Assembly (NCBI RefSeq): GCF_013248975.1
Contig: NZ_JABRWH010000001.1
Coordinates: 1,178,001-1,242,000 of the forward strand
Length of the DNA: 64,000 nt
DNA from: Neobacillus endophyticus
GTDB taxonomy: Bacteria; Bacillota; Bacilli; Bacillales; Cytobacillaceae
Direction of reading: 5' to 3'
The notes beneath the pieces are model-generated. The model had not been told where the DNA came from and ran no database searches. It saw only the letters and a program-made list of their open reading frames with translations. Shown in pieces: positions 9,218 to 16,871 of this stretch; position 1 is the first letter of the stretch; every line of letters starts with the position of its first letter. The position numbers and the translations under genes were made by a program.

Positions 9218-9256
9218 ACAAAAAAGCACTTGTTACCTATTAAACAATCAAGTGCT
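9218..9256 (-). terminator. Terminator of the orphan immunity gene (AAGCACTTG type, copy 3)
   Basis: AGCACTTG (9225-9232) pairs perfectly with CAAGTGCT (9249-9256). An A-run (9220-9225) gives a U-run in minus-strand RNA. It lies ~180 bases after the stop of the small immunity gene. Confidence 0.6.
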
Positions 9257-9437
9257 CAGTTAATAAATCCTTTTAATGGCTGTTAGTAGATTTGGGGATT
9301 TTTTTCTGCTTTTAAGTGCCCAAGCTTACTACAAGAATTTTTATTATGAGTTCATCTACTTGATACTTCTATTTATATTATATAAGTTTGCAAATAATTT
9401 TTTTTATGAAGCTAATTTCAAAATAATTATGCAATAA

Positions 9438-9767
9438 TTATTTTAACATTTTCCATAATTCATCACCAATTCTTCCTAAAGGTTCATTAGCCTTAACACG
9501 TTCATTAAAATCTGCCTTCCATATGAAAAAATCAGATAGGCCTCCTCGTGGTGGATATAGATTTCTATGAATTGATTTTATCTCGTTTACAACATCTTCA
9601 ACATTAAAATAATTATTATTTTTACATTCACTTAAAATCTTAATTCCATATTTTACTTCAGATATCTGGTAGTTAATATCAGAATTCCTATTTTCCTCCA
9701 ATATCACATTCAATTCCCTAAATAATTTTTCTAATTTATCTATAACAAAACTACTTGAACTCATCAT
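9438..9767 (-). CDS. Small protein, probable immunity protein of the orphan toxin cassette
   Basis: A 109-residue, mostly helical cytoplasmic protein, ending with YPPRGGLSDFFIWKADFNERVKANEPLGRIGDELW. That tail pattern (PPRGGLSDF.IW...F..R...NEPL) recalls a family of small proteins paired with toxin C-termini in Bacillus (DUF6966-like, from memory), but I cannot confirm the number. It starts eight bases downstream of the orphan toxin module, the usual toxin-immunity spacing. Role as immunity is inferred from position. The start may be the second or first ATG (MMSSSS). Confidence 0.65.
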   Translation of the reverse strand: MMSSSSFVIDKLEKLFRELNVILEENRNSDINYQISEVKYGIKILSECKNNNYFNVEDVVNEIKSIHRNLYPPRGGLSDFFIWKADFNERVKANEPLGRIGDELWKMLK

Positions 9768-9775
9768 TATACCTC

Positions 9776-10375
9776 CTACCTTATCGGTGTTTCACTTAAA
9801 GGTTGTACTCCATCAATTTTCCATGGTTCTTGAATAAAAATTTGATTACAATTTTCTCCTCCAAGATATGGACCTCCTTGGTATCCTACTGGACCTTCAT
9901 ATATTGTAGTTCCTTTAGGAATTTTTATTGCATAAGTTGATTCTATTGGCGAAGTACCCGTTAATACTCCTGTTTTGGGGTCTATCCACTGGGCTTTAAC
10001 AGCTGAATCTATTCTTACTTTTGCAACTGATTCTGCTGATTCTCTTGTAAACCATTGTCCTAAGGCATTTTGTTCTTTCCCTGGAATTGTTAATCCTCCT
10101 GCTTTACCTGAGCGATATAAAATTGTATCTTCATCCAAAACTTTTACATTATATTTTCCAGCTAGAAAATTTGCTGCGGGATTTCCCCTCGTTTCTGCCA
10201 ATGGTCCTGGATTATTAATCATGTTATATTCATATTTTACTTCAGCATTACCCGTACCCTTAGATCTCTCAATATTTATCCCATCAATCTTACTAATCAA
10301 ATCCCTTATCGAATTCTCAACCCCATGGCTGTTTTCAACAGGCATATATACATTTTCACCTGTTGACGTAACCAC
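9776..10375 (-). CDS. Orphan polymorphic-toxin C-terminal module, possible ADP-ribosyltransferase-like (TreTu-like) toxin
   Basis: A 199-residue product starting at GTG (10373-10375) or an in-frame ATG ten codons later; an in-frame TGA lies two codons upstream, so it is not the end of a longer protein. Residues ~12-45 (NSHGVENSIRDLISKIDGIN...KGTGN) match the hinge of the two full-length toxins of this locus (THAVGDKLREMIS.FEGIN...KGTG). What follows is therefore a toxic domain without a delivery domain. That domain contains ILYRSGKAGG, LGQWFTRES, YAIKIPKGTTIYEG and a GG..QIF patch, a layout like TreTu/ADP-ribosyltransferase-like toxins (YR, W/F-T, GG..Q), but the active site is not certain. 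It is probably a donor cassette, or a remnant of an older toxin. Confidence 0.7.
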   Translation of the reverse strand: MVTSTGENVYMPVENSHGVENSIRDLISKIDGINIERSKGTGNAEVKYEYNMINNPGPLAETRGNPAANFLAGKYNVKVLDEDTILYRSGKAGGLTIPGKEQNALGQWFTRESAESVAKVRIDSAVKAQWIDPKTGVLTGTSPIESTYAIKIPKGTTIYEGPVGYQGGPYLGGENCNQIFIQEPWKIDGVQPLSETPIR

Positions 10376-10403
10376 AAGTCATTTGGTTAACAATCTATCA
10401 CCC

Positions 10404-10443
10404 AAAAAACACCTAACGTAGAGGTTCAATAGTACGTTAGGTG
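10404..10443 (-). terminator. Strong terminator upstream of the orphan toxin
   Basis: CACCTAACGTA (10410-10420) and TACGTTAGGTG (10433-10443) form a perfect 11-bp stem; the left A-run gives a U-run in minus RNA. No minus-strand gene remains upstream, so it may be the terminator of a gene that has been lost. It also shields the orphan module from upstream transcription. Confidence 0.75.
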
Positions 10444-10628
10444 TCCTTACTGAACTGACCCCATAAAGTCAGTGATGATGGGAATATGTTCCTTTAAATT
10501 TGACCTTCTTTAAGTTCTCAAGTATCTCAGCTCCACCTAATCCTATCAGAGCTCCACTTTTTTGACGACTTAAATAAAATTGAATAATATAAAAGTGACA
10601 GTTCTAAAAATTCGTGGAGGAATTCATA

Positions 10629-11321
10629 TTGAATACCCAATTACAGCATCAATGGAACTTAAATAAGATGGAGGCCATTGAATTACAGCGAAACTTAGCT
10701 CAAAAAGTTATTACCGAAGATAGGCTTGACCCAATCCTTCATGTCGCGGGAATAGATGTTGCTTATAGCAAAAATACCGACACTGTAATTGCAGGGATTG
10801 TCATTTTAGAATTTGATTCATTAAAAGTAGTGGAATCTGTTGTCTTTGAAGATACAGTTAGGTTCCCGTATATCCCAGGTTTATTTTCGTTCCGAGAGCT
10901 GCCTCCGATTATTAAAGCATTTGAAAAGATTAATACCATTCCTCAATTAATTGTTTGCGATGGACAGGGAATCGCCCACCCTAGAAGGTTTGGATTAGCT
11001 TGCCATTTGGGGATCCTATATGATATACCTACCATCGGGTGTGGAAAAACGAAGTTGATAGGCAATTTTACAGAACCCGATTCATATAGGGGTGCCTCCT
11101 CTCCATTAGTAGATAAACATGAAATCATAGGCAATGTATTAAGAACGCAGAAGAATATTAATCCCATATTTGTTTCCATCGGCCATCGTATATCCTTAAC
11201 AACCTCCTGCGAATTGATACTCAAACTCTCACCGAATTTCCGGTTGCCTGAAACGACTCGGCAAGCTGATCAGCTTGTGAAAAAGACCATGTCATTTCAC
11301 AACCATTACTTTAGCGAATAA
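10629..11321 (+). CDS. nfi: Endonuclease V (deoxyinosine 3'-endonuclease)
   Basis: A 230-residue enzyme that nicks DNA one base 3' of deoxyinosine. The family motifs are all present: HVAGIDVAYSK near the N-terminus (metal-binding Asp), FPYIPGLFSFRELP (the YIPG-lsFREgP block), LIVCDGQGIAHPRRFGLACHLG (DGqG.aHPRr.G.AsHlG) and the PTIGCGKTKL motif. I place the start at the TTG at 10629, because GGAGG (10616-10620) lies eight bases upstream; the GTG at 10614 overlaps that ribosome binding site and cannot use it. The gene is a single plus-strand transcription unit lying between toxin cassettes and is a housekeeping repair gene. A weak hairpin follows. Confidence 0.93.
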   Translation: MNTQLQHQWNLNKMEAIELQRNLAQKVITEDRLDPILHVAGIDVAYSKNTDTVIAGIVILEFDSLKVVESVVFEDTVRFPYIPGLFSFRELPPIIKAFEKINTIPQLIVCDGQGIAHPRRFGLACHLGILYDIPTIGCGKTKLIGNFTEPDSYRGASSPLVDKHEIIGNVLRTQKNINPIFVSIGHRISLTTSCELILKLSPNFRLPETTRQADQLVKKTMSFHNHYFSE

Positions 11322-11646
11322 AAAAGATGGGCGAAAATCGTCCATCTTAGTCTGTAAAGAGCCATAATAAAGCCTATCAATCCTTATGATCCTAAAGTAA
11401 TTACCCACCCCGCATCATCACAGAAAGGGTATCTTTCTGCACTGATTTACTCTCAAAGATTCTGTTAACAATTATTGCTTTAGCATATAACGGCTTCTTT
11501 ACCCAGTTATTCTGTCATAAATAACAGGAAAGTTTGGGTATTCCTCACTTATTATCCATGTCTCTATCTCTACTATTTCATCCTACTCCATAGTTTTTAA
11601 AAGGAACTCATAAAGCTGGTCGCTTTGTATTTCTTATAACATTTCT
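11322..11646. other. Intergenic region with a weak hairpin
   Basis: AAGATGG (11326-11332) and CCATCTT (11344-11350) form a hairpin just after the endonuclease V stop, a possible terminator without a good T-run. The rest, up to the YwqK-like gene, shows nothing recognisable. Confidence 0.4.
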
Positions 11647-12126
11647 TTAAGCTTCCAAATCATATTTAGTAATCATTTCCTTCTCAAAAGCAGTTGGCTC
11701 TTGTTTTACTTTAATTAAGTTTCCGTTTTCATCCCACTCTCTGGAATGTAATTTAAACCCATATTTGTAATCTATAACAGATTTTATTTTACCGTTATCA
11801 AACCATGAAATACTTCTACCTGTTATTGTTCCTTTTTCCATGTATTTATGCTCTCTAACCTTACCATTTTGATAAAATTCCACTGTTACTCCATGCGGAA
11901 TACCATTCTCATAAAAACTGTAATATGCTAATGAATCATTTGGATTTTTCTCGTATAATATTCCCGTTATAGCTGCTCCACCTTCTTCCATTGGCTTATC
12001 GAAAACTTGATCCCCATATTGACCTGAATAACAGATATCATCTGTAAACTCAATTCCTAAATTTATAACTTCTTCCTTTGTCATAATATTTAAATTATTA
12101 ATATTTAATGTTTCCAATTCAACCAC
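11647..12126 (-). CDS. ywqK: YwqK-family antitoxin (MORN-like repeat immunity protein)
   Basis: A 159-residue protein made of MORN-like repeats: YSFYENGIPHGVTVEFYQNGKVREHKYMEKG, then SISWFDNGKIKSVIDYKYGF, then REWDENGNL. The pattern 'G....fy.nGk...e..y..G' is the signature of the YwqK family, described as antitoxin of the YwqJ deaminase. It begins eight bases after the stop of the deaminase toxin gene, so the pair is probably co-transcribed and translationally close. Role: binds and blocks the neighbouring toxin in the producer cell. The family call is good; direct orthology to B. subtilis ywqK is not tested. Confidence 0.85.
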   Translation of the reverse strand: MVELETLNINNLNIMTKEEVINLGIEFTDDICYSGQYGDQVFDKPMEEGGAAITGILYEKNPNDSLAYYSFYENGIPHGVTVEFYQNGKVREHKYMEKGTITGRSISWFDNGKIKSVIDYKYGFKLHSREWDENGNLIKVKQEPTAFEKEMITKYDLEA

Positions 12127-12134
12127 TCCTACAC

Positions 12135-13862
12135 CTAGCTAGATACAATAAAAAAGTCTTGAAGAATATAAGAACAGTGTGGACACATTGGAAATGGATC
12201 ACCTAATGGTTTTACTGTCCCACCAGATTTAACAACATACCCTATTATATCTTCTGGATTTGCCCCATCAAGCAATGCTTTATTTATTGCATAAACCTCT
12301 GCATGTGATCCAGCTCCATGTGTCTTAATATACCCTTCCCTTATATCTTTTGGCATATTTTTAATTTTTGATTCAATTAAAGGGTGCAACTCTGTCGGAA
12401 GTCCCCCATCCATATTATTAATTGCCGTATAAATTTTCCCTGTTTTTTTGTTATAAACACCAGATACCGCCGCCCCTAATTCTCTTTTGGTGAGACCAAG
12501 ATTTTTGAGAACTGACGCCTCTTCATTTACATGGTTAACTAATTTCTCTAGTTCTCCCCTCGTAAATCCTCGGCTAATTAATAAATCATCAAATTCAGTA
12601 ATCTGACTTTTACCCGTACCCTTAACTGCAGCTTCTTCCAGATTAATCCCCTCAAACTGACTAATCATTTCACGAAGCTTATTCCCCACTGCATGAGTGT
12701 TCTCAATCGGTTCGCGGATCTTTCCTACGCCTGAAGCCTCCATGGCCGGTCGTAACGAGAAGTTATTTCTTAAAAATGTAATAGAAGAATCTACTCTTTC
12801 TCCTGCTTCCATTATATCTTTTGCCATCTTATTTTTCAGTAGGGACATTCTATCTTTTACAATATCCGGAATTCTTTTTACACGATTGAAAGTAAACTGT
12901 TTAGCATGTTCCACAAGATGATCAACGCGTGTGATTCCTTTTCCAAAGCCCTGTTTGATTCCTATTTTCAATCCTTCCAGGGACTCTCCCATGTGGGCAA
13001 GCCGCACGGTTCCGCTTAGTTTTGAAAGACCGTTGATCCCCGGAATAATATCCAATGGACTTAGAACGCCGCGGAAAATTCGTTCCCCTGTCCCAAGTTC
13101 TCGACCAGAAATCCAGTCTTTCCCGGAAACAGCTGAACTTAATTCTAATGTGCCATATACTGCTCCCAAAGCAATGCCGGCAGGAGGGCAGACAATGCTC
13201 GCACCGACAATCACGACCACCGAAATAAGTTGTCCCCAGAATTCCTTTTTATCCTGATCATCTCGTATCGATTCATACTGAAAGGCTCCAATATGAAGGG
13301 CGGCTTTCTCATAATCCTCTGCGGTAAAATCTTGCTTTGGATTAAGCTTTTTCCAATCATCAAATTCCTGCTTCATTTGCTGCGAATAGTAATTATCGCC
13401 GCTAAATAAATCGTCAATGTTCACCTCTGTTTTAGGCACTTGCAGTGATGTAGACTGGCCATAGCCCTCATAAACAGGCATGGTTTCCGTGGCACCGATT
13501 CTATTTTTCGTGGTGTACTTGGAAATATCCAAATCCCGCATTGCCTCCACAAATGCGTCCATATCTTCATAGAACGGCTCATCAATCGTGCGGTCGACAA
13601 TATCTCCGACCTTCCCAGTGAAGGAATGTAGAACTTCAAAGTCATCATACAGATTTTGATATTTGTTCTTTAGACTCTCGTGATGGAAAGAAATGACCCC
13701 GTCATGATCATAATTCCTGATCGCTTCTTTGGCATTATCCAGATTGTCACTAATCTTTTTTAAACTACCAATCATGCCATCGCCCCAGCGGCCAAGACCA
13801 ATCAAATCCCCAATCCCATCTTGCATCTTCTTCCAGTCTGATGGGATATATTTTACATCCAT
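12135..13862 (-). CDS. Polymorphic toxin with PT-TG linker and C-terminal YwqJ-type deaminase domain
   Basis: A 575-residue toxin whose first ~415 residues nearly repeat those of the nuclease toxin at 4670-6421, including the PT-TG block (SGKDWISGRELGTGE). After the hinge KGTGK the sequence is unrelated: a helical lead, then a deaminase-like core with HAEVYAINKAL (Zn-binding His and the proton-shuttling Glu, ~520-530) and PMCPHCSYIL (the two Zn-binding Cys, ~560-563). H-A-E plus C-x-x-C is the zinc site of the cytidine-deaminase-like superfamily; the arrangement fits the YwqJ family. Expected action is deamination of bases in nucleic acid of a competitor. The ywqK-like gene follows. Start: ATG with GGGAGG ten bases upstream, the same context as copy A. 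Confidence 0.88.
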   Translation of the reverse strand: MDVKYIPSDWKKMQDGIGDLIGLGRWGDGMIGSLKKISDNLDNAKEAIRNYDHDGVISFHHESLKNKYQNLYDDFEVLHSFTGKVGDIVDRTIDEPFYEDMDAFVEAMRDLDISKYTTKNRIGATETMPVYEGYGQSTSLQVPKTEVNIDDLFSGDNYYSQQMKQEFDDWKKLNPKQDFTAEDYEKAALHIGAFQYESIRDDQDKKEFWGQLISVVVIVGASIVCPPAGIALGAVYGTLELSSAVSGKDWISGRELGTGERIFRGVLSPLDIIPGINGLSKLSGTVRLAHMGESLEGLKIGIKQGFGKGITRVDHLVEHAKQFTFNRVKRIPDIVKDRMSLLKNKMAKDIMEAGERVDSSITFLRNNFSLRPAMEASGVGKIREPIENTHAVGNKLREMISQFEGINLEEAAVKGTGKSQITEFDDLLISRGFTRGELEKLVNHVNEEASVLKNLGLTKRELGAAVSGVYNKKTGKIYTAINNMDGGLPTELHPLIESKIKNMPKDIREGYIKTHGAGSHAEVYAINKALLDGANPEDIIGYVVKSGGTVKPLGDPFPMCPHCSYILQDFFIVSS

Positions 13863-13980
13863 GTGCTAAAATCCTCCCAGTTCATCTAACTTTTGGCTAT
13901 TCCAATATGTAGATATCTCTGTTTTAAAAAAACAGCCTAGAATAGATTGTAAACAATAATATATTATGGAAATATAGGGA
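12605..13980 (-). repeat. Direct repeat copy B: shared toxin promoter and N-terminal module
   Basis: This is the second copy of the promoter plus N-terminal delivery/PT-TG module (see 5170-6535). Sequence agreement is close over the whole length, including ~115 bases upstream of the start codon. Both copies are in the same orientation, ~7.4 kb apart, so recombination between them would delete the sedolisin, orphan cassette and endonuclease V. Confidence 0.9.
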
Positions 13981-14059
13981 CTTATTACTATTTAATCCCA
14001 TTTATGGTTTTTCCAACTTGAAGAATTCTTCGCTTATGCAACGCAAGGATAAAATTTTC

Positions 14060-14093
14060 ATAAAGAAAACGGCTTGAATATGCTCAAGCCGTT
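14060..14093 (-). terminator. Terminator of the diguanylate cyclase gene
   Basis: AACGGCTTGA (14068-14077) and TCAAGCCGTT (14084-14093) form a perfect 10-bp stem with a 6-base loop, followed in minus RNA by UUCUUUAU. Confidence 0.85.
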
Positions 14094-14111
14094 CACATGT
14101 AATGCCATATT

Positions 14112-15203
14112 TTAAGTTAAGACCAGCCTATTATCCGCCAGACACACTCGGTTACGTCCCGAGTTTTTCGCTTTGTATAGGGCTTGGTCTGCATCGTCAA
14201 TGATGTTGTTGGGTTCGCTTGTGGTGTCGTTGTAGCAAGAGACACCGATGGAGACGGTAATGTGAATCTTTTTCCCTGCCAGATGGAAGGGGTACTCTTC
14301 AACATTTTTTCTAATGCGTTCGGCAATTTCATTGGCCTTGTCCAAATCGCAATCTAATAAGATGACCGTGAACTCTTCGCCGCCATTTCGGCTGACGATA
14401 TCGAAGGAACGCGTGTTATTTTGCAAAATCTCCCCAAGTTCTTTTAAAACCTTGTCCCCATTTGTGTGGCCGTATTGATCGTTGATTTTTTTAAAATGGT
14501 CAATATCTATATAGAGCAAGGAGATTTTCTCCTGTTTTTCACCGGCTTTCTGGATAAGCGAGTTAAATACATCGTCAAACTTGCGATAATTGTTTAAACC
14601 CGTTAGACCATCCACCGTGGATTCACTTTTGTATTTTTCAAATAGATACTGAATGGATCGAATGTAGTCAATGATATAAAAGGCCACAAAGCCCCCAATA
14701 TAGGACACGATCCAATAGACTGGAATAAATGCTAGTAATACATCCCATTTCCTGATCAAGTTGATGGCCAGAATAGAAAAAACGATATTATTCCAAGTAA
14801 AGGACAAGAAAAGTTTATGATATCTGGATAAATTTCCTCTCGCAATACTAACGGCTCCGGTTGCTACTAATAGTCCCAAGATGGCAGCAGATATAGTAGT
14901 TGGAGTGATACCGTCAAAAAGACGTCGCACTGTCATAATGATCATGGCAACGAAGGCAGGAACTGGACCCGCATAAAAAGCCAAAAGAATCACCGGAACA
15001 TGTCTCAGGTCCACAATGATATTTTCAATATGCATGCTATACTGCATGAGGATCATGCCGGCAACCCCGCCAAACACTCCAACCGCAATCTTTCTTTTTA
15101 AAGAGGATTTACGATTCAAGGGATTGCTTCTCGTTAATTGACTATACAATAAAAGCAGGGATGTTAATATGGCAAGATTAGAAAATAAGTCTTTTATAAT
15201 CAA
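14112..15203 (-). CDS. Membrane diguanylate cyclase (5TM-LYT sensor + GGDEF)
   Basis: A 363-residue c-di-GMP synthase. Residues ~5-185 form about five to six membrane helices with the 5TMR-LYT pattern (DLRHVPVILLAFYAGPVPAFVAMIIMTVRRLFDG). Residues ~195-355 are a GGDEF domain: DGLTGLNNYRKF, DIDHFKKINDQYGH, the active GGEEF at 274-278, and SIGVS near the end. An RxxD inhibitory site (RSFD, 265-268) sits five residues before GGEEF, so product feedback is likely. The architecture is that of B. subtilis DgcK. Cellular role: makes c-di-GMP at the membrane, probably affecting motility and exopolysaccharide. The gene is monocistronic with its own terminator. Confidence 0.92.
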   Translation of the reverse strand: MIIKDLFSNLAILTSLLLLYSQLTRSNPLNRKSSLKRKIAVGVFGGVAGMILMQYSMHIENIIVDLRHVPVILLAFYAGPVPAFVAMIIMTVRRLFDGITPTTISAAILGLLVATGAVSIARGNLSRYHKLFLSFTWNNIVFSILAINLIRKWDVLLAFIPVYWIVSYIGGFVAFYIIDYIRSIQYLFEKYKSESTVDGLTGLNNYRKFDDVFNSLIQKAGEKQEKISLLYIDIDHFKKINDQYGHTNGDKVLKELGEILQNNTRSFDIVSRNGGEEFTVILLDCDLDKANEIAERIRKNVEEYPFHLAGKKIHITVSIGVSCYNDTTSEPNNIIDDADQALYKAKNSGRNRVCLADNRLVLT

Positions 15204-15639
15204 TTTTTTATCACCCTAAGATAAAAATAGCATATCTGTCAGCAAAAAAGAAATGGTGAGCCGCAGTCTAATTTCCTCCCATTTGCCTTAATAATTGGGA
15301 GTGTCGTCTTGAACTGCCTTTGCGGATAATTGAGCATGCATAAGGCCACCACGCCCTCTTATAGCAAGGATTCGTTCATATAAGAATAGCTTACCCTTAA
15401 ATAATGATTTTCTTGTTTCAGCGGATAACAAGCAGAGCCGAGTTTGCTGTTTTTTCACCTCTATCAGTACATGGTTGCTATCCAGCAAGAAAGAAAGTTT
15501 GATCCAAAGGTTTAATCCTCCCTCGGAGTGGTCCATGATACACCATCTGTTGAATGCCGAGCAAGTAACTTAAGAACTAAATCCCACCGAAGCTTCAAAC
15601 CGTTCTCAGTTGTTTCATATGATCCATCATTCTATTCGA
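15204..15639. other. Intergenic region upstream of the diguanylate cyclase
   Basis: This gap contains one minus-strand open frame (15288-15536, 82 codons) with no ribosome binding site and no recognisable domain, which I do not call a gene. Its sequence looks compositionally normal and may be a decayed coding remnant. The remainder leads into the repeat array. Confidence 0.3.
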
Positions 15640-16088
15640 GTTGATAAAAACTTAAAAAATTTCACTTATTGAGAACTTCTTTCGTTTATCCGAGAGTTTT
15701 CTTCCCTCATCCAAGGGTTATTTTTCCTCTCGAGAGTTTTAACTGCTTATCCAGGAGTTTCTTCCGGCCATCCGAGAGTTTTCTTCCCTCATCCGAGAGT
15801 TATTTTTACTTTCGAGAGTTTTGACTGCTTATCCGAGAGTTTCTCCCGGTCATCCGAGAGTTTTCTTCCCTCATCCGAGAGTTAATTTTCCATTTGAGAG
15901 TTTTGACTGCTTATCCGAGAGTTTCTTCCGGCCATCCGAGAGTTTTCTTCGCTCATCCGAGAGTTATTTTTCCTTTCGAGAGTTTTGAATGCTTATCCGA
16001 GAGTTTCTTCCGGCCATCCGAGAGCTTTCTTCCCTCATCCGAGAGTTATTTTTCCTTTCGAGAGTTTTGAATGCTTATCCGAGAGTAA
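15640..16088. repeat. Tandem repeat array A, 82-bp unit built from four ATCCGAGAGTT sub-repeats
   Basis: The marker TGCTT recurs at 15744, 15826, 15908, 15990 and 16071, giving an 82-bp (once 81) period over about five units. Each unit contains four shorter degenerate repeats of the type (A/T)TCCGAGAGTTTT separated by pyrimidine-rich spacers. The left end (15650-15740) is a more diverged unit. The array is pyrimidine-rich on the plus strand and carries no gene. Confidence 0.92.
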
Positions 16089-16163
16089 CCTTCATATTAA
16101 TAATGGAAACTGCTTTTACTTTTTCTTAGCTACCACTCTTAACTTTTATTGTGATCCCGCACC

Positions 16164-16191
16164 AAAAAGCCAATCGTTCGATTGGCTTTTT
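16164..16191 (-). terminator. Terminator of the mhq operon
   Basis: AAAAAGCCAATC and GATTGGCTTTTT form a perfect stem with a GTTC loop; it has T-runs on both strands. It lies ~70 bases downstream of the mhqD-like stop codon. Confidence 0.85.
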
Positions 16192-16262
16192 CGTTATGGA
16201 TTCCCGCTAGCACCAATTGGATCCGTAAATCCAGTTGCTGCCACAATGGCTCTCCCTGCTAT

Positions 16263-16871
16263 TTATTTATGAAGTCCCTTATACCATTCAGCAGCAGCCT
16301 CTACTTCTTCGATGGTTAATTGGTGGCCATGATTTTCCCAATGGAGTTCCACTTTCGCGTTGGCAGTTTCTAATAATGATTGGAGTTCAGCTGATTCCAA
16401 CGGCGAGCAGATCGGATCATTCGTCCCAGCTGCAATAAACACGGACTTTCCTGATAGGTCGGGAAGATCCATCCCTTTTCGGGGCACCATTGGATGATGA
16501 AGGATTGCACCTTTTAATGCGTGTTGATAATGAAATAATAAACTTGCCGCCATATTGGCTCCGTTTGAGTAACCAATGGCTATGATATTATCACGATCAA
16601 AACCATACTTTTCCGCTGCCACGTCCAGAAACTGATTTAATTCTTTTGTCCGAAAAATTAGATCTTCTTCATCAAAGATTCCTTCGGCCAATCTTCTAAA
16701 AAAGCGCGGCATGCCATTTTCCAATACATTTCCACGGACGCTTAATACATTCGCCTCGTCATCAATTCTGCCGGCAACCGGCAATAGGTCTAATTCATTT
16801 CCGCCCGTGCCATGAAGTAATAAAAATGTTGGTTTAGTGGGATCTTGCCCCTTGTTAAATAAATGCTTCAT
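16263..16871 (-). CDS. mhqD: Carboxylesterase / alpha-beta hydrolase, MhqD type
   Basis: A 202-residue single-domain alpha/beta hydrolase. HGTGGNE (oxyanion region) follows the first strand; the nucleophile Ser102 lies in GYSNGAN, the acid Asp152 in GTNDPIC, and the base His183 in NHGHQLT. Length and motif spacing match B. subtilis MhqD (YodD), a hydrolase of the quinone-stress regulon. It is the last gene of the operon: its ATG overlaps the stop codon of the preceding ring-cleaving dioxygenase (16868-16871, ATGA), which indicates translational coupling. Expected role: hydrolysis of products formed by ring cleavage of hydroquinones. Regulation is likely by the MarR-type repressor at the head of the cluster. 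Confidence 0.88.
   Translation of the reverse strand: MKHLFNKGQDPTKPTFLLLHGTGGNELDLLPVAGRIDDEANVLSVRGNVLENGMPRFFRRLAEGIFDEEDLIFRTKELNQFLDVAAEKYGFDRDNIIAIGYSNGANMAASLLFHYQHALKGAILHHPMVPRKGMDLPDLSGKSVFIAAGTNDPICSPLESAELQSLLETANAKVELHWENHGHQLTIEEVEAAAEWYKGLHK

Larger units (their letters stand above)
8620..9437. other. Long AT-rich intergenic region between sedolisin and the orphan toxin cassette
   Basis: About 800 bases with no convincing gene. It holds the sedolisin promoter region at its left side and two hairpins of the AAGCACTTG type (9086-9126, 9218-9256) at the right. The presence of two such terminators in tandem suggests remnants of deleted or exchanged immunity cassettes. Confidence 0.5.

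Noticed and set aside
15288-15536. 82-codon minus-strand open frame
   Set aside because: No ribosome binding site and no recognised domain; probably a remnant.
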